5,324 nt of DNA, taken from contig JASLXW010000304.1 of NCBI GenBank assembly GCA_030740135.1, forward strand, positions 1 to 5,324, written 5' to 3'. The stretch comes from Nitrospinota bacterium. Lineage in GTDB: Bacteria; UBA8248; JACPRG01. Shown piece by piece: positions 1 through 5,131 of the stretch; the stretch's first letter is position 1, and every line of letters begins with the position of its first letter. The position numbers and the translations under genes were made by a program. The notes below the pieces were generated by a model, which was not told where the DNA came from, made no database searches, and saw only the letters and a program-made list of their open reading frames with translations.

Positions 1-1
1 G

Positions 2-604
2 CTTGAGGACAACCGGCGGGCACGGTTCTTGTCCCAAGAAGAGATCGGCCGGCTCATGGAGGCTGCGGCCCGCTCCGATGTCCAATATCTTCGTCCCATC
101 ATCGTAATGGCGTTGAATACGACCATGCGGCTTGGAGAGATCCTCAACCTCAGGTGGGAGGATCTGGACCTTGGGGCCGGGATGATTCACATCCTGAAAT
201 CAAAGAGTGGCAAGGGTAGGGAAATCCCGATGAGCGATCAACTGAGAGATGAGTTTTCGCGCATCCCGCGTCTCTTGGGCAGCGAATACGTCTTTCCGGG
301 GAAGACCGGCGAACCGTTGAAGGTGATTAAGCGTTCTTGGCACAAGGCCCTGAGGGGGGCGCAGATCAAGGATGTTACCTTCCACACACTGCGGCACACT
401 GCGGCAAGCTATCTCGTGATGTGCGGGATTGATATTCGGACGGTTCAGGACATTTTAGGCCACGCCGATATCCGAATGACGATGCGGTACGCGCATCTTT
501 CTCCGGCGCACAAATCGGCTGCGGTGCAGAAACTTGGAAACTTATTGGAAGCTTCGCAGGATGTGGATGCTGAGAAGAACTTCCCGGCTACGGGAACTTA
601 TTGA
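2..604 (+). CDS. Tyrosine recombinase / phage-type integrase, 5'-truncated by the window edge
   Basis: This is the catalytic domain of a tyrosine site-specific recombinase, which breaks and rejoins DNA through a covalent 3'-phosphotyrosine. All expected active-site residues are present: Arg in TTMRLGEI (codon 128-130), the beta-hairpin Lys in SGKGREIP (near 212), His and Arg of HTLRH (383-385, 392-394), His of LGHADI (461-463) and the Tyr nucleophile in MRYAHLS (488-490). The frame stays open to base 2 and reads LEDNRRARFLSQEEIGRL, which is the usual linker before this domain. The TTG at 29 is therefore probably an internal Leu codon, and the N-terminal core-binding domain lies outside the window. 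About 200 residues are visible, out of the 300-400 usual for this family. The stop is 16 bases from the 3' end of a tRNA gene, which suggests the integrase of an integrated element rather than a housekeeping XerC/XerD. Sampled 60-base lines are 50-55% GC, below most of the window. Confidence 0.9.
   Translation, partial: LEDNRRARFLSQEEIGRLMEAAARSDVQYLRPIIVMALNTTMRLGEILNLRWEDLDLGAGMIHILKSKSGKGREIPMSDQLRDEFSRIPRLLGSEYVFPGKTGEPLKVIKRSWHKALRGAQIKDVTFHTLRHTAASYLVMCGIDIRTVQDILGHADIRMTMRYAHLSPAHKSAAVQKLGNLLEASQDVDAEKNFPATGTY
581..596 (-). terminator. Weak hairpin downstream of tRNA-Ala, possible terminator
   Basis: TTCCCG (581-586) and CGGGAA (591-596) form a 6-bp stem with a 4-base loop, inside the last codons of the integrase gene. 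Read on the minus strand it lies about 25 bases past the tRNA CCA end and is followed by GTTCTTCTC, which is only moderately T-rich. It could end the tRNA transcript. It is too short to be certain and may be chance. Confidence 0.25.
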
Positions 605-620
605 ATTCAAAGAATTTATT

Positions 621-696
621 TGGTGGAGGATACCGGGATCGAACCGGTGACCTCGTGATTGCGAACCACGCGCTCTCCCAGCTGAGCTAATCCCCC
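621..696 (-). tRNA. tRNA-Ala (anticodon CGC), with encoded CCA
   Basis: The minus strand folds into a complete 76-nt cloverleaf. The acceptor GGGGGAT pairs with ATCCTCC (one G-U), the D arm is GCTC/GAGC with loop AGCTGGGA, the anticodon stem is CGTGG/TCACG (closing G-U) with loop TTCGCAA, the variable loop is AGGTC, and the T arm is ACCGG/CCGGT with loop TTCGATC. The discriminator is A, followed by an encoded CCA at 621-623. The anticodon CGC (complement of 661-663) reads GCG alanine codons, in keeping with a GC-rich genome. The 3' end faces the stop codon of the tyrosine recombinase 16 bases away. tRNA 3' halves are classic attachment sites for such enzymes. Confidence 0.97.
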
Positions 697-707
697 ACCG
701 CGCTCTC

Positions 708-739
708 ATTATTTAGGGTTGCGCCCGGAAGGCTGTCAA
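708..739 (-). promoter_or_regulatory. Putative sigma70-type promoter of tRNA-Ala
   Basis: On the minus strand a perfect -35 box TTGACA (734-739) is followed by the AT-rich stretch TAAATAAT (708-715), the only such stretch in a GC-rich neighbourhood. The spacer is 18 bases if TAAATA is the -10 box and 20 if AATAAT is. The predicted start falls a few bases before the tRNA 5' end at 696, with a GC-rich GAGAGCGCGG just upstream of it, as is common for stable-RNA promoters. The -35 box overlaps the stop codon of the upstream reductase gene. Confidence 0.6.
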
Positions 740-1725
740 GCGCCCGGCCGTTTTCCGGCGGACGTTGTCGGAGGGCTGTCCCGCTCTCTCTTCCGCCAGT
801 ACTCCAGAAGGTCCGAAAGCGATTGATCAAAGGATATCCTGGGCTTCCAACCCGTGGCCTGCTTCAGTTTTATATTGGCCCCGTCGCTCAAGGGCGTGTC
901 GACGGGCCTCATTCTCTCCGGATCCTGGACCTTCCTGAACTCGAAAGGACTGAGAGCAATCAGACGGTCGAGTATCTGCTCGATGGACAGAACCGTATCG
1001 CCGCAGACGTTATAGGCCTCGCCGGGTTCTCCCCGTTCCATCAGGAGGGCGTACGCCCGGACCACGTCCCGGACGTCGGTGAAATTTCGACGGGCGGTGA
1101 GGTTGCCCACGCTGATGTCGCCGCCGCCCGCCGGCTCCATTTCAGTAATCTGCCGGGCGAAGTTGCCGACCGCGTGCTTGTCGGCGGGACCCGGGCCGAT
1201 GTGATTGAACGCCCGGGCCCGCAGGACGTTTATCCCGTACGCCTGATGATAGAGAACCGCCGCCTGGTCGGCCGAGACCTTGCTGACGCCGTATGGATCA
1301 TTGGGCCTCAAAGGCATGTCTTCCATCAACTTTCCGTCCACCGGCGGGAGGCCGTAGACGCTGGCCGAGCTGACGAGCAGAATCCGGGATTTTTTCCCAT
1401 GACAGCGGCAGGCCTCGAGAAGGTTGACCGTTCCCATCGCGTTCACGCGAAAGGTCATCCAGGGGTCTTGCCACCCGATTGCTACGACGGCCTGCGCCGC
1501 CACATGGTAGATCTCCTGGGGGTCGATCTCCGAGACCACTGCCCGGATAGCGTCCATGTCCCCCAGGTCGCAGGGGTGCAGGGGAATCCGGTCGGAAGGA
1601 AAATCCTCGGAAGGCGTTCCTCCGTAAATCGTTCCGACCACCTCCCGGCCTTCCGCCAGCAGGTGGTCCGCCAGCCACCTGCCGGCAAAACCCGTCGCCC
1701 CTGTGATCAAGACTCGATCTGACAA
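736..1725 (-). CDS. rmd: NAD(P)-dependent sugar-nucleotide reductase, probably GDP-6-deoxy-4-keto-D-mannose reductase
   Basis: This is an extended short-chain dehydrogenase of 329 residues, the normal length for the GDP-mannose dehydratase / Rmd group. The N-terminal Rossmann motif is GATGFAG (residues 9-15). The catalytic triad is Ser120 (in SSASVYG), Tyr145 and Lys149 (YGVSK). Substrate-side motifs NHIGPG (174-179) and ARRNFTDVRDVVRAY (211-225), then YNVC, are characteristic of Rmd. Rmd reduces GDP-4-keto-6-deoxy-D-mannose to GDP-D-rhamnose for cell-surface glycans in the cytoplasm. A GDP-mannose 4,6-dehydratase or another epimerase is possible, but length and motifs favour Rmd. The start is TTG at 1725: an in-frame TGA lies two codons upstream and the Rossmann motif begins at residue 9, so no earlier start exists. 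Ribosome-binding potential is weak (GGACGGA, 1733-1739). No partner glycan genes are visible in the window. Confidence 0.85.
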   Translation of the reverse strand: MSDRVLITGATGFAGRWLADHLLAEGREVVGTIYGGTPSEDFPSDRIPLHPCDLGDMDAIRAVVSEIDPQEIYHVAAQAVVAIGWQDPWMTFRVNAMGTVNLLEACRCHGKKSRILLVSSASVYGLPPVDGKLMEDMPLRPNDPYGVSKVSADQAAVLYHQAYGINVLRARAFNHIGPGPADKHAVGNFARQITEMEPAGGGDISVGNLTARRNFTDVRDVVRAYALLMERGEPGEAYNVCGDTVLSIEQILDRLIALSPFEFRKVQDPERMRPVDTPLSDGANIKLKQATGWKPRISFDQSLSDLLEYWRKRERDSPPTTSAGKRPGA

Positions 1726-1786
1726 TGGTCAATCCGTCCGCGTCGATTCACGCAATGAGAGGAAGAAGCCTCGCGCCGTCTCCATG

Positions 1787-1795
1787 AATTTACCA
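1787..1795 (-). promoter_or_regulatory. Possible extended -10 promoter element for rmd
   Basis: The minus strand reads TGGTAAATT, an extended -10 type match (TG, one base, then TAAATT, 4 of 6 to consensus), about 60 bases upstream of the rmd start. No good -35 box is visible at the right distance. It is an isolated AT-rich patch in GC-rich DNA, which is the main support. Confidence 0.25.
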
Positions 1796-1797
1796 CA

Positions 1798-1929
1798 CCC
1801 GCGGCGGGAAGGGTGGGCAAGTGGAGAAAACCCGAAATCGCGGATTGCGATCCGCAAAAGCCTGATCCGAATCCTGAAATGGGACGGGGCGGTCGGTTAA
1901 TCGAGACGGCGGGGTGGACCCGCGGCGGG
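1798..1929. repeat. Two copies of palindrome CCCGCGGCGGG
   Basis: CCCGCGGCGGG occurs exactly at 1798-1808 and 1919-1929. Each copy is a perfect inverted repeat (CCCGC, central G, GCGGG). One sits 2 bases upstream of the possible rmd -10 element and the other lies across and just after the possible lpd -35 box. That placement would suit a shared operator, but the sequence is GC-only and could recur by chance. Confidence 0.4.
1830..1880. repeat. Degenerate short repeats around GATCCG with a small palindrome
   Basis: This stretch contains GCGGAT (1840-1845), TGCG, ATCCGC (1850-1855), a perfect 6-bp stem with a 4-base loop. It is followed by a second GATCCG and an AATCC. It resembles the low-complexity AATCCGCAATC-type tracts that litter intergenic DNA of some bacteria. 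No function can be assigned. Confidence 0.35.
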
Positions 1930-1944
1930 GACGGCGTTCATAAT
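1915..1944 (+). promoter_or_regulatory. lpdA: Possible promoter of lpd
   Basis: TGGACC (1915-1920, 4 of 6 to the -35 consensus) and CATAAT (1939-1944, 5 of 6 to the -10 consensus) are separated by 18 bases. Transcription would start near 1951, giving a leader of about 75 nt that carries the hairpin at 1961-1994. The match is modest and its position is the main support. Confidence 0.35.
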
Positions 1945-1960
1945 AAGCGTCATGTCGGAC

Positions 1961-1994
1961 GCTGGGAATCGAAAGGAACTCCTTTTGTTCCAGC
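1961..1994 (+). promoter_or_regulatory. Strong stem-loop in the lpd leader
   Basis: Left arm 1961-1976 pairs with right arm 1981-1994 to give 14 base pairs (one of them G-U) around the tetraloop AACT. Only two single-base bulges are needed (G at 1964 and T at 1969). No T-run follows on either strand, so it does not look like an intrinsic terminator. It ends 33 bases before the lpd ATG and could be a leader regulatory or stabilising element. Its presence also argues that this stretch is untranslated rather than the start of lpd. Confidence 0.5.
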
Positions 1995-2012
1995 TCGCAT
2001 GTGGATTTTGGG

Positions 2013-2019
2013 AAAGGGA
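2013..2019 (+). promoter_or_regulatory. lpdA: Ribosome binding site of lpd
   Basis: AAAGGGA lies 8 bases before the ATG at 2028. It decides the start: this ATG begins [15 protein letters not shown], the expected first strand and dinucleotide-binding loop of the family. The ATG at 1952, in the frame of the main body, has no such site. Confidence 0.6.
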
Positions 2020-2027
2020 TCGGATTC

Positions 2028-3418
2028 ATGGCGGATTTCGACGTGGCGGTTCTGGGAGGGGGGCCGGCGGGTTGGCGGCGATCCGGGGCGCCCAATTGGG
2101 CGGGAGCGTGTGTGTCATCGAGCGGGATCAGGTGGGGGGCGTTTGTTTGAATTGGGGCTGCATCCCCACCAAGAGCCTCATCGCCTCGGCCGAGGTGTTG
2201 CGCCTGGCGAAGCGGGCGGCCGAGTTCGGCGTGGTGATTGATGGGGAGGTCCGGGCCGATTTCGCCGCGATGATCGCCCGCAAGAACAAGATCATCGCCG
2301 GAATGGTGAAGGGCGTCGAAGGCCTGTTCAAGTGTCACGGCGTCACGCATATCCGGGGGCGGGGAGCGCTCCACTCCGCGGGCCGCGTCGAGGTGAACGA
2401 GGCGGACGGAAGCGTCTCGGACCTGTCCGCGAACAACGTCCTCCTCGCCACAGGCTCCCGCCCCGCGCGGTTTCCCGCGTTTCCCATAGACGGCAAGGAC
2501 ATTCTCTCCTCGGATGACGCTGTTCTTCTGGAAGAGATCCCCGAGAGCCTTCTCATCATCGGGGCGGGGATTATCGGTTGCGAATTCGCCTTCCTGTTTA
2601 GCGCTTTGGGCTGTGAGGTCACGATGATCGAGATGCTTCCCCGGGCCGTTTCGACCGAGGACGAGGACATCTCGAAACTCCTCGAGCGGGAGCTCAAGAA
2701 GGAGAAGGTTCGTCTCATCGTCGATCAAGAAATCGAGGGTGTGGAGAAAAAATCCGGTTCCGTCGAGGCGAAGCTGGCGGGCGGGGGGCGCGTGAAGGCC
2801 CAAAAGGCCCTGATCTCGATCGGCCGGGCGCTGAACACCGGCGACATCGGTCTCGAGTCGGCGGGGGTCGCCTTGGCGGAGGAGGGACACATCCGGGTCA
2901 GCGGGCGAATGGAGACCGGCGTCTCCGGCGTCTACGCCGCCGGCGACGTGGCGGGGGGGAAGCTTCTTGCCCATAAGGCCAGCGCGGAGGGGATCGTCGC
3001 CGTCACGAACGCCCTGGGGGGCGACAAGACCATGCGCTACGAGACCGTCCCCGCCGGGATCTTCACGCACCCCGAAATCGGAAGCATCGGCCTCACCGAA
3101 GTCCAGGCCAAGGAGGCGGGCAAGGGCGTCAAGACCGGCCGGTTTCCGTACCGGGCGCTGGGCCGCTCCCAGGCGGCCGGGGAGATCGCCGGGGAGGTCA
3201 AGATTGTCGCCGACGAGGCCACCGGAGAGATCCTGGGCGTCCACATCATCGGTGCGAGCGCCGCCGAGCTGATCCACGAGGCCGCCGTCGCGATGACCTG
3301 GGAGCTCAGCGTGGATGAGTTGGCCGAGACGATTCACGCCCACCCCACGCTTTCCGAGAGCGTCATGGAGGCCGCCCGAGCCGTTCGCGGGATGAGCGTT
3401 CATCAGCCGAAGGTTTAA
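2028..3418 (+). CDS. lpdA: Dihydrolipoyl dehydrogenase (E3), with a frame break near the N-terminus
   Basis: This FAD enzyme reoxidises the dihydrolipoyl groups of 2-oxoacid dehydrogenase complexes or the glycine cleavage system using NAD+, in the cytoplasm. Visible family marks, in order, are: [15 protein letters not shown] (FAD loop, from the ATG at 2028), redox disulfide CLNWGC (Cys codons 2144 and 2159), ATGSRP, NAD-binding [10 protein letters not shown], the second FAD site AAGDVAGG, and the active-site HAHPTLSE of the dimer interface near the C-terminus. The ATG and FAD loop are in one frame, which stops at 2148-2150. From about 2073 onward ([10 protein letters not shown] and all later motifs) the protein is in the -1 frame, which is intact to the TAA at 3416-3418. 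A 1- or 4-base deletion between 2058 and 2075, next to a run of six Gs (2058-2063), explains this. It may be a sequencing error, a real mutation or recoding. Apart from the break, about 463 residues match the family's full length. Confidence 0.85.
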
Positions 3419-3627
3419 TGCGGGGGCAAAGGGCGCGGAATCATCGACAGCCATCCAGCCCGGCGGAGGACTTGACCGACTTGGACACCCCGCTGTCCAT
3501 CCTGGAAGTTTTGCATCGCGAGCCGGGGGACTTTAAATATCGCCCGGGTCCCCTTCTTCGCTGGATGGCCGATGCGGGCAGGCTTGGGCGAAAAACGGGA
3601 GAGGGGTTTTTCACCGACTCGGGGTAG
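3418..3627 (+). pseudogene. Remnant of a 3-hydroxyacyl-CoA dehydrogenase C-terminal domain
   Basis: This 69-residue frame resembles the end of 3-hydroxyacyl/3-hydroxybutyryl-CoA dehydrogenases (Hbd/FadB type), which oxidise 3-hydroxyacyl-CoA with NAD+ in beta-oxidation or butyrate-type pathways. Matching segments are [33 protein letters not shown] and the terminal signature [12 protein letters not shown]; the family pattern is DLIGLDT, KYRP-PLL, then GRKTGRGFYDY. Similarity can be followed back to about residue 8 with the family spacing kept. The NAD-binding domain and the first third of the C-terminal domain are missing and do not occur upstream, where lpd is intact. The ATG overlaps the lpd stop (TAATG, 3416-3420), so it could be translated by coupling, but it lacks the catalytic parts. 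I read it as a deletion remnant; a short functional protein is less likely. Confidence 0.7.
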
Positions 3628-3695
3628 AATGACCCTTCGATGCGTCCGCTGGGGAGAGGCCGCGGTTTCACGCTTCATCTCAGGAGGAATACCGG

Positions 3696-5123
3696 ATGGC
3701 GCCAAGCGAAGAGAAATCGGACGACGGAAAGCTCGACCGGCTGTTGAGCGCGGTGGAGTCCCTTCAGGGCCGGTTGGACGAGCCGGAGGTCCGCTCCTCC
3801 CCGCCGTTTTCAGCGGGCGACTACAAGGAGCTCCTCGAGACGCGGCTGCGCCGGGGAATCGTCCGGTCCGTTCTGCGAACGTCGCTGATCGCGCTGGTGA
3901 TCCTGGCCGCGGCGTTGGGGACGGCCGGCTGGTTTTGGATGAACCGGGGGATCGGCGTCCTGGCGGATGACCTCCGGAAAAAGCAAATCCCCGCGGCCCT
4001 TCGGGAACAGGTGGGGGAGCGCCTGAACGCCGCCGTCGTTGAAAAGTCCACGGAGCTGACCGAGGGCTTCCTGAGGAAGATAAAGAAGGCCCGTTGGGAA
4101 TTGGCGGAGCGATTTCTTTCCTCGGGCGCGAGGCTTCAGCAGGTCCAGGGTCTTCAGATTCTTCGGATGTCCGATGACCCGCGCGCGGTGGAGCGGATCC
4201 TGAAGTTCATGCGGGAAAAGGGCGCGTTAAGCCCCCTGTCTATCGACCTGCGGCGGGCGAACGTCGATTACGGCGTACAGGCCCTGTTGGCTTTGGGATC
4301 GGAAGAGGCGCGAACCGCCCTGCGCCAAATCATCGCCGATCCCGGTTACGCCGCCGGCGTCCGGGCGGACGCGGTGCGGGCCGCGGCCATCCTGAAGAAC
4401 CGCAAAGCCCTGCCGGCGTTGCGGGCGGCGCTGGGGGATTCGGAGCGCGAGGTCCGGCTGGCGGCCGTGAACGCGGTTGAGCGCATGGAAGCCCGGGAGA
4501 CTTGGCCCTATCTCGTCCGGATGCTCTCCTCCGGGAAACACCCGCAAGACTTTCCGGCGGTCATCGCCGTCTTGAAAAACCTGAAGGTGGACCAGGCCGC
4601 CGAAGCGGTGGTCGAGGTCGTTCAACGAACGTCCATGAACCCGGCGGACCTGCCCGCGAACCAAAAAACCCACCTGGAGGGGATCACATACTTCAGGGCG
4701 CTGGAGGTGGAAGCGGCCCTTCCGGTCCTGTTCGAATTTCTCATGCACCCTAATCCGCAGGTTCGCCTCCAGGCCGTTGCGGCGGTCCGGCAATTGGCGG
4801 GCAGCCGGCTGGGCACCCTGGAGGAGTGGAAGACCCGGGACACGGAGTGGCGCGTCCAGATGGTCGCGAATTGGAGAAGGGTGGCCATCGCTTCGGGAAA
4901 GGTGAAGCCCAAGCCCGGAGAGGTCGGCGTCGTTGCGCCCGCGACCCCGGGGTCCCCCATCCCGGAGACGGAAGCGCGCGGGCCGCGAACCCCGGAAGCG
5001 GATGGCCGAGGCCCGGCAACGCCCGGCGCGGAGGTCCCGAGTCCCGCCGGCAAACCGCCGGAATCCCCCGAAAAGCAACCCGCGAGCGCATCGGCGCCTC
5101 CGAATCCAGGGGCCAATCCCTGA
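3696..5123 (+). CDS. Single-pass membrane protein with HEAT-like repeats and a proline-rich tail
   Basis: I do not recognise a named family for this 475-residue protein. Residues 1-50 are charged and probably cytoplasmic. Residues 62-82 form one hydrophobic helix (SLIALVILAAALGTAGWFW) preceded by RLRRGIVRSVLR, so the positive-inside rule puts the N-terminus inside and the rest outside the membrane. Residues about 130-390 are rich in paired amphipathic helices of HEAT type; clear examples are VRADAVRAAAILKNRKALPALRAAL (from residue 223) with VRLAAVNAVERM, and ALPVLFEFLMHPNPQVRLQAVAAVRQLA (near 341-368). Residues 403-475 are a Pro/Ala/Gly-rich low-complexity tail. HEAT arrays bind protein partners, so a scaffold or assembly role at the envelope is plausible but is inference. 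The start is well supported by AGGAGG (3682-3687) 8 bases before the ATG. It follows the dehydrogenase remnant by 68 bases and converges on the transporter gene with 8 bases between stops. Confidence 0.85.
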   Translation: MAPSEEKSDDGKLDRLLSAVESLQGRLDEPEVRSSPPFSAGDYKELLETRLRRGIVRSVLRTSLIALVILAAALGTAGWFWMNRGIGVLADDLRKKQIPAALREQVGERLNAAVVEKSTELTEGFLRKIKKARWELAERFLSSGARLQQVQGLQILRMSDDPRAVERILKFMREKGALSPLSIDLRRANVDYGVQALLALGSEEARTALRQIIADPGYAAGVRADAVRAAAILKNRKALPALRAALGDSEREVRLAAVNAVERMEARETWPYLVRMLSSGKHPQDFPAVIAVLKNLKVDQAAEAVVEVVQRTSMNPADLPANQKTHLEGITYFRALEVEAALPVLFEFLMHPNPQVRLQAVAAVRQLAGSRLGTLEEWKTRDTEWRVQMVANWRRVAIASGKVKPKPGEVGVVAPATPGSPIPETEARGPRTPEADGRGPATPGAEVPSPAGKPPESPEKQPASASAPPNPGANP

Positions 5124-5131
5124 CGGCGTTC

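Larger units (their letters stand above)
1726..2027. other. Divergent intergenic region between rmd and lpd
   Basis: About 300 bases lie between two outward-reading genes, and I found no convincing gene in them. The region holds a weak extended -10 candidate for rmd, a weak -35/-10 pair for lpd, two copies of an 11-base palindrome (1798-1808, 1919-1929), degenerate GATCCG-type repeats (about 1830-1880) and a strong hairpin (1961-1994). An ATG at 1952 is in frame with the main body of lpd but has no Shine-Dalgarno sequence, and the peptide it would add does not look like the family's N-terminus. Confidence 0.7.

Noticed and set aside
601..610. Perfect palindrome TTGAATTCAA between integrase and tRNA
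   Set aside because: It is ten bases of AT-rich sequence with no pairing arms beyond it, readily explained by chance. It has no loop or T-run to act as a terminator.
823..1722. Long plus-strand open frame opposite rmd
   Set aside because: The minus-strand frame has the Rossmann and catalytic motifs. The plus-strand product resembles nothing and is a codon-bias shadow.
1952..2027. ATG at 1952 as the start of lpd
   Set aside because: It has no Shine-Dalgarno sequence, the added residues do not form the first beta strand of the family, and the stretch contains a strong hairpin. The ATG at 2028 gives the right N-terminus in another frame.
2055..2075. Programmed -1 frameshift at the G run
   Set aside because: The site AGGGGGG is not a good slippery heptamer in the reading frame, I see no clear downstream stimulator, and E3 enzymes are not known to be recoded. 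It is kept only as an alternative to a deletion.
1790..3454. Very long open frame on the minus strand opposite lpd (554 codons)
   Set aside because: It is antisense to a gene with all dihydrolipoyl dehydrogenase motifs. Its product has no recognisable domain and is what GC-rich codon bias yields on the opposite strand.
4227..5078. Long minus-strand open frame opposite the HEAT gene
   Set aside because: The plus-strand frame has a strong ribosome site, a membrane helix and HEAT periodicity. The opposite frame is compositionally odd and Arg/Gly-rich, as shadows are.
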